Of a stretch of 64,000 nucleotides of DNA, positions 33,305 through 42,862 are shown in pieces; position 1 is the stretch's first letter, and the number at the start of each line of letters is the position of its first letter. This DNA comes from Pseudomonas sp. VD-NE ins (GTDB lineage: Bacteria > Pseudomonadota > Gammaproteobacteria > Pseudomonadales > Pseudomonadaceae). Under the pieces are notes generated by a model. It ran no database searches and was not told the origin of the DNA. It saw only the letters and a program-made list of their open reading frames with translations. A program made the translations under genes and the position numbers. Location: assembly GCF_031882575.1 (NCBI RefSeq), contig NZ_CP134772.1, positions 3,863,001 through 3,927,000 of the forward strand, given 5' to 3'.

Positions 33305-35040
33305 TCGCGCTCTGGCCGCACTGGTTCCGTCCGTGGTGGTTGCTGTTGCTGCCGCTGCTGGGCTGGCTGATCTGGCAACTCTGGCACCGGCAGAAACGCG
33401 CGGGGCGCTGGCAGATGATTTTGCCGCCGGCGTTTCATGCCACCCTGCTCAGCGGCGGCAATGGTCGCGACAGCAAACTGCCGTGGATCGCCCTTGGCGT
33501 GGCGTGGTTGCTGACCATCCTGGCGCTGCTCGGGCCGAGCTGGGAGCGCGTTGAACAGACCAGCCAGAAACCTGCCGATCCCTTGGTGGTGGTGCTGGAA
33601 CTGACCCCGGAAATGCTCGCCAGCGACTCGCCGCCGACGCGACTGGAACAGGCGCGGCGCAAGCTGTTCGACCTGTTGCAGGCGCGCAGCGATGCGCAGA
33701 CCGCCATCGTCGTCTACGCCGGCAGCGCGCACACGCTGGTGCCGCTGTCGGATGACCTGGCGACCAGTCGCAATCTGCTCGATGCGCTCAAACCGTCGTT
33801 GATGCCGGAAAGCGGCCATCGTGCCGATCTGGCCGTGAGCAAAGCGCTGGCACTGTTGAAACAGGGTGCGCTCGGTCAAGGCCGAATTCTGTTGATCGGC
33901 TCGTCATTGAACGAAGAAGAGCGCCAGGGTATTCGGCGTGCCCTCAACGGTGAGTCGGCACAACTGTTGATGCTCGGCGTCGGCACCGCCGAAGGTGCGC
34001 CAATCGCCCAAGAGGACGGCAGTTTCCTCAAGGACGAGCAAGGCGCGATTCGCGTGCCGCAACTCGACAGTCCGGGCCTGAGTGCATTCCTCAACAGTGT
34101 TGGTGGCGAATACCACCCTGCCCGCCTCGACGAAGCGGATCTTGGCGCGCTCGGCCTGCTCAACGGTCCACGCAGTCTGCGCGACGACGGCCAGACCGTG
34201 CGCCTCGATACCTGGGCCGATCAGGGTTACTGGCTGCTGTTGCCGCTGTTGCTGCTCGCGGCCTGTGCCGGGCGTCGCGGCTGGTTGTTCTGCCTGCCGT
34301 TGCTGTTTTGCTTGCCACAGCCCAGCTACGCTTTCGACTTTGAAGATTTGTGGCTGCGCCCCGATCAACAGGGCCTGCACCTGCTCAAACAGAAGCGCCC
34401 GGCCGAAGCCGCACAACATTTTGACGATCACCAATGGCAAGGGGTGGCGTTGTACGAGGCCGGCGACTACAGTGGCGCCGCTCAGCGCTTCGCCGAAGGC
34501 AGCGACGCCCGCGCCCACTACAATCGTGGCAACGCGCTGGCGAAAAGCGGTGAGCTGGAAGCGGCGATCGACGCCTATGAACAGGCACTGGAACTGCAAC
34601 CGGATTTGCGCCCGGCGCAGACCAACAAGGCCCTGGTGGAAAACCTGCTCAAGCAGAAAAACCCACCGCCGCCCGCCGAGCCGGACACCAAACCGAGCGA
34701 ACAGCAAAGTCTGCCGGGCGACGAACCAGCGCCCGCGACCACGCCGCCACCGGCGGTAAAAAGTGAAACCCAGAGCGAAGCGCAACCGAGCGAATCGGCC
34801 AGCGAACCGCCACCGACCACGCCGCCGCAGCCAGGCCCCAACGAAGTGCCAGGCAGCACCGAGGAAGAACAAACGGACACCGTGCCGACGCTACGCCCGA
34901 GCGAGGACAACCTCGAAGGCGAGCAACGTCAGGCACTGGAACAATGGCTGGGCAAGATCCCGGACGACCCGGGCGAACTGCTGCGCCGCAAATTCTGGTA
35001 CGAACAGCAACAACATCAGGATCAGGAAAACACTCGATGA
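33301..35040 (+). CDS. VWA-TPR membrane protein (BatB/BatC fusion-like)
   Basis: 579 aa. N-terminal membrane helices (about 10-26 and 61-78), a VWA domain, another helix pair (about 310-345), a TPR region (about 380-455, with repeats around YNRGNALAKSGELEAAIDAYEQAL) and a Pro/Glu/Ser/Thr-rich tail. The VWA metal motif is degenerate: VLELTPEML, where DxSxS would be expected (residues 100-104 read E-L-T-P-E). So it probably does not bind Mg the usual way. It combines the roles split between BatB and BatC in other bacteria. ATGA coupling on both sides. Confidence 0.92.
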   Translation: MIALWPHWFRPWWLLLLPLLGWLIWQLWHRQKRAGRWQMILPPAFHATLLSGGNGRDSKLPWIALGVAWLLTILALLGPSWERVEQTSQKPADPLVVVLELTPEMLASDSPPTRLEQARRKLFDLLQARSDAQTAIVVYAGSAHTLVPLSDDLATSRNLLDALKPSLMPESGHRADLAVSKALALLKQGALGQGRILLIGSSLNEEERQGIRRALNGESAQLLMLGVGTAEGAPIAQEDGSFLKDEQGAIRVPQLDSPGLSAFLNSVGGEYHPARLDEADLGALGLLNGPRSLRDDGQTVRLDTWADQGYWLLLPLLLLAACAGRRGWLFCLPLLFCLPQPSYAFDFEDLWLRPDQQGLHLLKQKRPAEAAQHFDDHQWQGVALYEAGDYSGAAQRFAEGSDARAHYNRGNALAKSGELEAAIDAYEQALELQPDLRPAQTNKALVENLLKQKNPPPPAEPDTKPSEQQSLPGDEPAPATTPPPAVKSETQSEAQPSESASEPPPTTPPQPGPNEVPGSTEEEQTDTVPTLRPSEDNLEGEQRQALEQWLGKIPDDPGELLRRKFWYEQQQHQDQENTR

Positions 35041-36686
35041 CCCGCTTCACCGCTCTCTTGCTGCCCCTGCTGCTCTGCACGGCCACCGCCCAGGCGGCCG
35101 AGCTGACGGCCGAGCTGACGGCCAGCGTGGATCGCAGTCGCCTGAACTCCGGCGAGACGGTCGAACTCACCCTTGAAACCAGCGACGTCACCCAGTTCGG
35201 CAAACCCGATCTGACCGCGCTCGAAGCGTTGTTCGAAGTGCGCGGCACGCGGCAGGTCAACCAGCTCAACACCCTCAACGGTGACAACCGCGCGACCACG
35301 CGCTGGATCATCACCCTGCTGCCGAAAGAGAACGGCAGCGTGGTGATCCCGCCGCTGCAACTGGGCGACGCACAGAGCCAGCCGATCACCGTGCAAGTGG
35401 TCGAAAGCGACACCCGCGAGAATCAGAACAGCCTTGATCCGGTGTTCATCGAGGCCAGCCTCGATCAGTCCAGCGTCTATGTGCAGGCGCAGGCGATCCT
35501 GACGTTACGCATCTACCACTCGGTGTCGCTGTACGACGACAGCAGCCTGACGCCGTTGCAAATTGCCGATGCGCGCATCGAGCAACTGGGCGACACGCGC
35601 ACCTACGAAAAAGACCTCAACGGTGTGCGCCATGGCGTGATCGAAATGCGCTATGCGATCTACCCGCAGCACAGCGGTTTGCTGACCATTGCGCCGCAGA
35701 CCTTCAGCGCCACACTGGTCGATACGCAGCCGTCACAGGATGCCAATGCGCAGGGGCCGAAGCCGGGAAAACTGATGCGCGTCAGTTCCGCCGAAATCCC
35801 TCTGACGGTCAAACCCAAACCGCTGACCTATCCGGTCGACGCGCCATGGCTACCCGCGCGCAGCCTGAGCCTGAGCGAAAGCTGGAACCCGGAACCGGAA
35901 CACACGCAGGTCGGCGATTCCCTGACCCGCAGCCTGACGTTGAAAGTCGAAGGCCAGGCTGCCTCGCAACTGCCAGCGCTGCCCGCCACCGACGTCAACG
36001 GCCTGCGCCGCTACCCCGATCAACCGGTGCTGAGCAACCAGAGCACCGACCGCGGCATTGTCGGCAGCCGCGAAGAACGCGAAGCCCTGGTGCCGAGCCG
36101 CAGCGGCACCATCGACTTGCCAACCGTGGACGTGGTCTGGTGGAACACCTTCGAAGATCACCTGGAGCACAGCAGCCTGCCGGCGCGCACCCTGCAAGTG
36201 GCCAACAACCCGAGCCTGCAAGTCGACACCCCGACCGGCAACCTGCAACCGAGCGTCGCCGATAACGACGTGTTGTGGTGGTGGAAACTCAGCACGCTAG
36301 TCCTCGCCTGCACCACCCTGCTCGGCTTCGGCCTGTGGTGGCGCGCACGCTGGCAACCGGCGGTGCACCGCGCCGCCCAAACCGGCCCGAGCCCGCGCAC
36401 GTTGCTGGACGACATCAAGCGTGCGAGCCAGGCGAATGATCCGCAGGCGACGCGGCAGGCGCTGGATGCGTGGGCGCGGCAGCAGCCGGAAACGCTGGCG
36501 GACATGGCGGCGCGGTTTGTGCCGTTGTCGGATGCGCTGGATGGGTTGAATGGTGCGCTGTACAGCGAGACGGGGCAGCATTGGCAGGGTGAGGATTTGT
36601 GGCGGGCGATCCGCACGATTCCGGCGGCGGAACGGGTGCAGGATCCGGTGGGTGATAGTGGATTGCCGCCGCTTTATCCGAAGTAA
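35037..36686 (+). CDS. BatD family protein
   Basis: 549 aa. Signal peptide (cleavage after AQA), then several Ig-like beta-sandwich domains (LTASVDRSRLNSGETVELTLETS is the opening strand pattern), one membrane helix (about 420-440, LSTLVLACTTLLGFGLWW) and a short cytoplasmic tail. BatD-type (oxygen tolerance) proteins are the periplasmic component of MoxR/Bat systems. It overlaps the VWA-TPR gene by 4 bp and is the last gene of the operon. Confidence 0.92.
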   Translation: MTRFTALLLPLLLCTATAQAAELTAELTASVDRSRLNSGETVELTLETSDVTQFGKPDLTALEALFEVRGTRQVNQLNTLNGDNRATTRWIITLLPKENGSVVIPPLQLGDAQSQPITVQVVESDTRENQNSLDPVFIEASLDQSSVYVQAQAILTLRIYHSVSLYDDSSLTPLQIADARIEQLGDTRTYEKDLNGVRHGVIEMRYAIYPQHSGLLTIAPQTFSATLVDTQPSQDANAQGPKPGKLMRVSSAEIPLTVKPKPLTYPVDAPWLPARSLSLSESWNPEPEHTQVGDSLTRSLTLKVEGQAASQLPALPATDVNGLRRYPDQPVLSNQSTDRGIVGSREEREALVPSRSGTIDLPTVDVVWWNTFEDHLEHSSLPARTLQVANNPSLQVDTPTGNLQPSVADNDVLWWWKLSTLVLACTTLLGFGLWWRARWQPAVHRAAQTGPSPRTLLDDIKRASQANDPQATRQALDAWARQQPETLADMAARFVPLSDALDGLNGALYSETGQHWQGEDLWRAIRTIPAAERVQDPVGDSGLPPLYPK

Positions 36687-36819
36687 TGTCTGTAGGATTT
36701 TGAATTGTATGGCGTACGCCTTTTCCTGAGTGAGCGCGTCCTACGCCAATTATCGAATCATCTGACTGCAGCAAATTGTGGACACACGCAGAGTTCCCTG
36801 TCTCAAACAGACACGGGAT

Positions 36820-39800
36820 ATGCAAATGTCCAAGATCCACCCCGCCAACCTCGCTGCTGCCGCGGCGTCCAAAACCCCCATCGGTTCTCCGGGCGCTTGC
36901 CCATTGCGGCAAACCCATGTGCAACTGTTGCCCTTGGCTTATGGCCTGGTGGAACGACTTCACGACCCGGTTGCCGAATTGAAGTTGCCATATGCCCTGA
37001 CCGCGCGGCCAATGGGCATTCGCCGATTGCGCGACGGCTGGCTGTACATCATCGACAGCCTCAGTGGCGAGTTGTACGAATACCGCGTGCTCGACGGGAT
37101 TATCACGGCGTTGCTGCACCAAGGTAAAAACGTCACAGAAGATCAGCGTGCAGCGATCGAAGAACATCCGGCGTTGATCTTTTCGCGCAAGAGCACGCTG
37201 TATGTGACGTTTGCCGAGGTGCAGTTGACGGCTGCCAAATGCCGACAAGTGCTGGACAGCACGGAAGAGCGCGAGCACTTCATGCAGGCGGTCGATCTGG
37301 GGCCGGTCAATTGCCTGGTTGGCGGCGAGCATTTGTTGACCGTCGAGCAGACCCGGCGATGGCTGGCGGAGGTGGCGACTGGCGCTGAACCCGTTGCCGA
37401 AACCGATGCGACGCGGATGCCGGCGGTGCAGGTCAGCGATGCGCCGGAGCACGAGCGCGAGCCGTATCTGTGGGAGCAGCCGCGACGCTTTCGCGAGGCG
37501 CACATCGGCGAATTTCTCGGTCGCGTGCGCGGGCCGTATCAGGACGACACGCTGTTTCTGCTGGTCAATGATGACTTGGGCGTGATGCGTGATCTGGCCG
37601 AGTATCAGGATGTCGTGGTCGGCTGGGTCGAAGAGTGGAGCAACAGCGGCAACAACGAGCGCGATTACCTGCTGGCCAGTTACATCGAGTCTTTGAGCCA
37701 GCTCGGCAGCGTAGATTTCGACAGTCTGGCCAAGGCCAGTGACGATCCGCGAGCCAAGGCGTTTTATGCCGAACTGGAGCAACTGTCCGAACCGGATCGG
37801 GAAAATACGCGCAAGGCGGTGCTTGAGTATTTGAACAAGGGCGGCAAGGTTGAGCCCGCTTCTGCAGAGGCAACGCCAGAGCTTTCGCAACTTCGCGAAA
37901 AGGCCCTTGATGATGCGTTGGCGTTAAATCGATTCGATGGTTTAGCGCCGGACGCCAAGGCTTATGGTCGCGCTACCGCCGAGGCGGATCGACGTTTCTA
38001 TACGCGCGAGTATTTTGCTGAAGTCGCCCCGCGAGACTTTGTCGACCGGCACCTTTCGACACTGGTCGACCTCGGCAAGAATCAGGACCGGCGCATGCGC
38101 GACGTGCTCGACGGCCCGTTCCTCAGCGGTAAACGCGGGGTCAACGACCTGATCGACCGCCCGGCGATGGACGACGTCCTCAACCGTCACCGCGACAACC
38201 TCGGCCGCTGGAACCGCTTGCTCGAACGCATCACCGCCGACCGCACGCAGTTGCTGATCGCCGGGCGCTTCCATCGTTCGGCCTGGTACTTCGACGCACA
38301 AGTCGCGACGCAAATCGGCCAGGCCCTCAGCACCGAATACGCCTGCCTCAAGGACCTGTGCCGCAGCGACACGGCCAGCGAAGAGATGCTCGGTTATCTG
38401 GAGGAGCACCCGGAACTGACCCGAACCCTGTTCTACACCTTGCCGCTGCGCCTGCAAATCCAGCAGGCCGGGCAGTATTCAACGCTGTTCAACGCCGGCA
38501 TGGCCACGTTCAACAATCTGCCGGACTGGCTGGCCAAACTGAAAAAGATCGAACAACCGCAACTGCCGGCCCTCGACGATCTGCCCGAACACACCCGCAC
38601 CGTCGCGGCCGCCGTGCAGGACACCTACAGCCCCGCACTGAATCTGGGGCTGAACCGCGTACTGGAAGGTTTCGACCTCTCAGGCGAAAAAATTCCCGAG
38701 CTGGATGAACTGTTCCAGCGGCTGCCCAAAGCCTTGCGCCTGCGTCTCTTCGACGCGGCAAAAACCAGCGGCGTGACCTTCACCGTCGCCAGCCCCGCCG
38801 AACAGACCGCGCTGCAAGGCGCGATCAAGGAAATGCTGCGCGAACGCGAATACCTGAAAACCCTCAACCGCGAACGCAACCAGCTCACCCACAACAAGAA
38901 TCGTCAGGGCCATAAAACGGCGCGGGCGGTGGAATTGCAGGAAGAGATTGTGCGGGTGCGAGCGCAATTGACGCTGTTCGAAGGACGGTTGGCGGCGGCG
39001 TTGAGCCCTATCGAAGAACTGCCGGATCGCTCGGCGCGGCTGTACGGCGCGACACCGGCTCGCGCAGGGGTGACAGTGGTGTTTCCACCGGCGCAGCAGG
39101 GAGAGTTAAGGAGTTTGTTGGGGAATATTCGGTTGGGAGTGAGTGGGGTGTCGGCGGGGAGTTTGGTGAAGACAGAGGGGATGGGGTTGGTGGTGGTTTT
39201 GGTGCAGGTGGTGAATTTGTTGGGGGCAGCAAAGGAGCTGAAAAAGCAGTCCAGGAACGAACGGATTTGGGGGCCGGTTCTGAATGCCTTGATGACCACC
39301 GGTGCTGCTGGCTTCACGGCGGCACAGAGCTTGGCTGATACGGCATTAAAAGCCCGGAGTTCGACGCTTGTTGCTGGGCTTCAACTCCATGTCTTGCAGC
39401 ATGTGCATGTACAGATGGGGAAGTTGCATATTGGACTTGGTGCGCCGACCTATCTTTTGGGCTTAATTTCATCGCTTACGAGTTTAAATACTCAACAAAA
39501 GCATTGGCAGGAGGCGACGCGCAGCGGGAATCTCGCAGCTCAAAACAGCGCGGCACTCGCAACCTCAGGTGCTGGAGGCATGGTGGCTGTCAACACCTAT
39601 GGCTTGAGCAATACTGTCCACGCCACTTTCCAGGTGTTAACAGCTCCGAATAGTGCGGCACGAACTACCGCTTGGGCTGCCGCTGGTACTCGTCTTTCCA
39701 CAGTATTCTTCCGTTTCAATCTGGCGGGTGCTCTGTTCACGGTGTTGGAACTTAGCGGAACGTGGTTGTTTGGTCGCTACAACATCAGCGCCCATGACAA

Positions 39801-40422
39801 ATGGCTGAAAATCACGCCTTGGAGCCGAGATGCTGAGATGCGCGGTGACCATTCACTGGACGACTATCAAAAGTATTTGGCTTTTCTGATACACGCTCCT
39901 TACGCACAACTTGGTCCAAGTCCGTACGATTCCTGGCTGAAAAACCTGTTGCTCAAAGCCAAGCCAAGCGATATCCATCTTGTCCTGCCAAGATTGACAT
40001 TGAGTGATCTTCTGCCTCCTCTAGGCGGTAAGGCGACGTGGCGGCTTGGCATTGGAGCGCACCGTATTTCCATTCCCCTGCACAGTCGAGGAGTACTACG
40101 AGAGCGCAAAGACGTCATCAGCGATGAAGTTTTAAGCAGCCTGCGTATTGTCAAATCTTCGCCCGAAGGACTAATGCTTTGTCTTCAGTACCCGGTGGAT
40201 TCCGATTCTGAAATCACTCCAGCAAAAGAAACACTGGAGCTGGCAGTTTGTATTCAAAACTTGAACGATAAAGGCGAGTGGGCGTCGCGGACCCGCGTGA
40301 TCCATCTCGATCCTCGCGGAGAAGGCCACTTCGCTGTAGTCGTTCCCCAGTTGGTAAAAGAAAATCCACCGGTGTTGCTTGTTGAAACCCAGTTTTTAGA
40401 GCGAGCCGATCATGCCGAATAA
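36820..40422 (+). CDS. T6SS effector, VasX / BTH_I2691 family, probably membrane-disrupting
   Basis: 1200 aa. The N-terminal part carries the VasX-type MIX region (CPLRQTHVQLLPLAYGLVERL, ALTARPMGIRRLRDGWLYIIDS). This is followed by a long helical body with coiled coil, and several hydrophobic segments in the C-terminal third (for example GMGLVVVLVQVVNLLGA, FNLAGALFTVLELSGTWLFG), consistent with a pore-forming toxin delivered by a T6SS. No VgrG, Hcp or core T6SS gene is nearby, so it is an orphan cargo effector. Two close ATGs (36820, 36826) are possible starts. Overlaps the DUF6708 gene. Base composition changes from about 39.1 kb onward, matching the toxin end. Confidence 0.85.
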   Translation: MQMSKIHPANLAAAAASKTPIGSPGACPLRQTHVQLLPLAYGLVERLHDPVAELKLPYALTARPMGIRRLRDGWLYIIDSLSGELYEYRVLDGIITALLHQGKNVTEDQRAAIEEHPALIFSRKSTLYVTFAEVQLTAAKCRQVLDSTEEREHFMQAVDLGPVNCLVGGEHLLTVEQTRRWLAEVATGAEPVAETDATRMPAVQVSDAPEHEREPYLWEQPRRFREAHIGEFLGRVRGPYQDDTLFLLVNDDLGVMRDLAEYQDVVVGWVEEWSNSGNNERDYLLASYIESLSQLGSVDFDSLAKASDDPRAKAFYAELEQLSEPDRENTRKAVLEYLNKGGKVEPASAEATPELSQLREKALDDALALNRFDGLAPDAKAYGRATAEADRRFYTREYFAEVAPRDFVDRHLSTLVDLGKNQDRRMRDVLDGPFLSGKRGVNDLIDRPAMDDVLNRHRDNLGRWNRLLERITADRTQLLIAGRFHRSAWYFDAQVATQIGQALSTEYACLKDLCRSDTASEEMLGYLEEHPELTRTLFYTLPLRLQIQQAGQYSTLFNAGMATFNNLPDWLAKLKKIEQPQLPALDDLPEHTRTVAAAVQDTYSPALNLGLNRVLEGFDLSGEKIPELDELFQRLPKALRLRLFDAAKTSGVTFTVASPAEQTALQGAIKEMLREREYLKTLNRERNQLTHNKNRQGHKTARAVELQEEIVRVRAQLTLFEGRLAAALSPIEELPDRSARLYGATPARAGVTVVFPPAQQGELRSLLGNIRLGVSGVSAGSLVKTEGMGLVVVLVQVVNLLGAAKELKKQSRNERIWGPVLNALMTTGAAGFTAAQSLADTALKARSSTLVAGLQLHVLQHVHVQMGKLHIGLGAPTYLLGLISSLTSLNTQQKHWQEATRSGNLAAQNSAALATSGAGGMVAVNTYGLSNTVHATFQVLTAPNSAARTTAWAAAGTRLSTVFFRFNLAGALFTVLELSGTWLFGRYNISAHDKWLKITPWSRDAEMRGDHSLDDYQKYLAFLIHAPYAQLGPSPYDSWLKNLLLKAKPSDIHLVLPRLTLSDLLPPLGGKATWRLGIGAHRISIPLHSRGVLRERKDVISDEVLSSLRIVKSSPEGLMLCLQYPVDSDSEITPAKETLELAVCIQNLNDKGEWASRTRVIHLDPRGEGHFAVVVPQLVKENPPVLLVETQFLERADHAE

Positions 40423-41542
40423 TCTCGATAAGCCAATAGCTACTCCGATGCTTGAGCAACCACGAAAAGCAGGCGATATCGAGTTGTTTCCGGGTGGAAA
40501 AATCACATATCTCTCTCCGCTGCCCTTACCAACTCCGATGCCTGCTTATGGCCCACATATTGGCGAACTGAATGATGGGTATATGGACTTCGGGATGGGT
40601 TCTCCTCAAATATTTTCATGGCAAGTTATCTTGGGCGGGCCATTCAGCGTTGCATGCATGATTGCCTTTCTGTTTCCCCTCATCGGTGGTTTTCTGTTCT
40701 TTGTGTTCGGGATGGGATGGGAGGACATTACCCACGCCATACGAGGGATTTTTCATGAGGCTTATGGGAAGGCCTTTCTTGCTCTTTTTTTAGGTTTTGT
40801 CATTGGCCTCGCCGTCTGGCACCACAACCACAAAAAACGCGCCTCAATCATCCCAACCCGCTTCAACCGCCAACGCCGCGAAGTCTGCTTCATGCCCGCA
40901 GGCGAAACCGAACCCGTCTTCGTCCCATGGGAATCGCTCTCCGCCTGGGTCATCGAAGCCCAAGGCGCGACCCAGTACGGCATCCACCGCCAATACGGCA
41001 TGGGCATCGGTTTCTACCAAGGCGAAACCCTCACCAGCCTCGAATTCCAATGCGCCGGCCTGCCACTCGCCATCAGCCACTGGGAGGCCATCCGCGGCTA
41101 CATGGAATACGAGGTCAATGACCTCAAATCCATCCAGGACCTGCAAGACCTGCAAGGCCCCGACGACCCACCCCACGAAGGCCTGCACACTTTCCGCAAT
41201 GCCCGAGCGCGCATGCATCAGCAGATCCGCGAGGGCTCCCGCACACGTGTTTCGGGCTTTTTCTGGTACCTCTACCACGTCATGACCTTGTGGACGATTC
41301 CCAACCACCTCGTCGAATGGGAAGTGCGTCGCCTCGAAAGAATCGGCAAGCAAGCACTGCCTGAAGTCATGCGCGAATGGTCAGAACCGCTGCCGCAAGA
41401 CCAATGGGCCAAACCCAGTGAGGAGCTGCTGCAAATGAGTGAGCAAGTGCGGCAGATGCAAAAGCGTCAGCCACATCGACCGATCACGGAAATCTTCGCC
41501 GAGGTGCACGCGACTGGTCACGCGACAAAGCAAGGGGCGTGA
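40412..41542 (+). CDS. DUF6708-type membrane protein, likely immunity or accessory to the T6SS effector
   Basis: 376 aa. Hydrophobic segments at about 72-102 and 119-137 (LFLGFVIGLAVW), then a cytoplasmic domain with REVCFMPAGETEPVFVPWESLSAWV, typical of DUF6708 proteins encoded directly after BTH_I2691-like effectors. It overlaps the effector by 11 bp. The first 130 codons are AT-rich; from 40.80 kb the DNA switches abruptly to GC-rich, biased codon use. The N-terminal part with the membrane segments may therefore be the specificity-determining, exchanged portion. Immunity role is inferred from position. Confidence 0.75.
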   Translation: MPNNLDKPIATPMLEQPRKAGDIELFPGGKITYLSPLPLPTPMPAYGPHIGELNDGYMDFGMGSPQIFSWQVILGGPFSVACMIAFLFPLIGGFLFFVFGMGWEDITHAIRGIFHEAYGKAFLALFLGFVIGLAVWHHNHKKRASIIPTRFNRQRREVCFMPAGETEPVFVPWESLSAWVIEAQGATQYGIHRQYGMGIGFYQGETLTSLEFQCAGLPLAISHWEAIRGYMEYEVNDLKSIQDLQDLQGPDDPPHEGLHTFRNARARMHQQIREGSRTRVSGFFWYLYHVMTLWTIPNHLVEWEVRRLERIGKQALPEVMREWSEPLPQDQWAKPSEELLQMSEQVRQMQKRQPHRPITEIFAEVHATGHATKQGA

Positions 41543-41617
41543 TTTGCCAGTAAACTCCCCTTCTTTTCGCCGCCTTATTCGTCCTTGCGGCCCTTTGATC
41601 AAAATGCGGAGTCCACC

Positions 41618-42862
41618 TTGCGTCTGTTCCACACCTCCGACTGGCACCTTGGGCAAAACCTGCACGGCCAGGAGCGCGATTTCGAGCACGCCTGTTTTCT
41701 CGAATGGCTGCTGCGCCAGCTGCAACTGGCGCAGCCGGATGTGCTGCTGATTGCCGGGGACATCTTCGACACGGTCAATCCGCCGGTCAAAGCCCAGGAA
41801 CGCCTTTACGATTTCATCGTCAGCGCCCACGAGCAGCAGCCGTTGCTGACCATCGTGATGATTGCCGGCAACCACGATTCCGGCTCACGAATCGAACTGC
41901 CGGCGCCGCTGATGCGCCGTTTGCGCACCCATGCGTTGGGTCGGGTGTTGTGGCTGGATGACGGCCAACTGGATGCCGAACGCCTGCTGCTGCCGTTGCC
42001 GGATAAAACCGGCGAAGTCGCCGCGTGGTGCCTGGCGCTGCCGTTCCTGCGCCCGGCGGAGGTGACTGGCGCGCATCTGGGCGACAACTATTTGCGCGGC
42101 ATCGGTCAGGTGCATGAATGGCTGATCGAGGCGGCCAACGCCAAGCGCAAACCCGGTCAGGCGCTGATCGCGATCAGCCACGCGCACATGGCCGGCGGCT
42201 CGGTGTCGGAAGACTCCGAGCGCAGCCTGATCATCGGCAACGCTGAAGCCCTGCCCGCCAGCCTGTTCGGGCCGAGCATCAGTTACGTCGCCCTCGGCCA
42301 CTTGCACAAGCCGCAGAAGGTCAACGGTGAAGAACGCATTCGCTACAGCGGCTCGCCGATTCCGTTGTCGTTCTCCGAGATCGGCTATCAGCACCAGATT
42401 CTCGACGTCACCCTCGACGGCGAAACCCTGGTCAGCGTCGAGCCGAAACTGATCCCGCGCTCGGTTAACCTGCAACGCATCGGCCCGGCACCGCTGGCCG
42501 AGATTCTGCTGCAACTGGCCGATCTGCCGAACATTGATCTGCTCGCCGAAACCCAGCGGCAACCGTGGCTGGAAGTGCGGGTAACCCTCGATGAACCGCA
42601 GCCGGATCTGCGCCATCAAGTCGAAAGCGCCCTGCAAGGCAAAGCCGTACGCCTGGTGCGCATCGCCGCCGAATACGCCGGCAACCGTGGCGCTGACGGT
42701 GTCGAAGATGGCACTGCGCTGGTCGAACTCGACCAACTCACCCCGCAAGAACTGTTCAGCCGCGCCTGGCTCGATAACTACGGCAACGAGGTCGATGAGC
42801 AGACGCTGAAGGACTTCGCCGAACTGCTGCAAGACGTGCAACTGGAGGGCGAGCAGCCATGA
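41618..42862 (+). CDS. sbcD: Exonuclease subunit SbcD
   Basis: Mre11-like Mn-dependent nuclease, 414 aa, partner of SbcC. It opens hairpins and trims blocked DNA ends. Metallophosphoesterase motifs: TSDWHLG (from residue 6), GDIFDT, AGNHDS, SHAHMAGG and GHLHKP, all intact. The start is a TTG at 41618: GGAG lies seven bases upstream and the conserved sequence begins at once (LRLFHTSDWHLG). A frame start 11 codons upstream has no support. Shares an ATGA with sbcC. Confidence 0.95.
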   Translation: MRLFHTSDWHLGQNLHGQERDFEHACFLEWLLRQLQLAQPDVLLIAGDIFDTVNPPVKAQERLYDFIVSAHEQQPLLTIVMIAGNHDSGSRIELPAPLMRRLRTHALGRVLWLDDGQLDAERLLLPLPDKTGEVAAWCLALPFLRPAEVTGAHLGDNYLRGIGQVHEWLIEAANAKRKPGQALIAISHAHMAGGSVSEDSERSLIIGNAEALPASLFGPSISYVALGHLHKPQKVNGEERIRYSGSPIPLSFSEIGYQHQILDVTLDGETLVSVEPKLIPRSVNLQRIGPAPLAEILLQLADLPNIDLLAETQRQPWLEVRVTLDEPQPDLRHQVESALQGKAVRLVRIAAEYAGNRGADGVEDGTALVELDQLTPQELFSRAWLDNYGNEVDEQTLKDFAELLQDVQLEGEQP

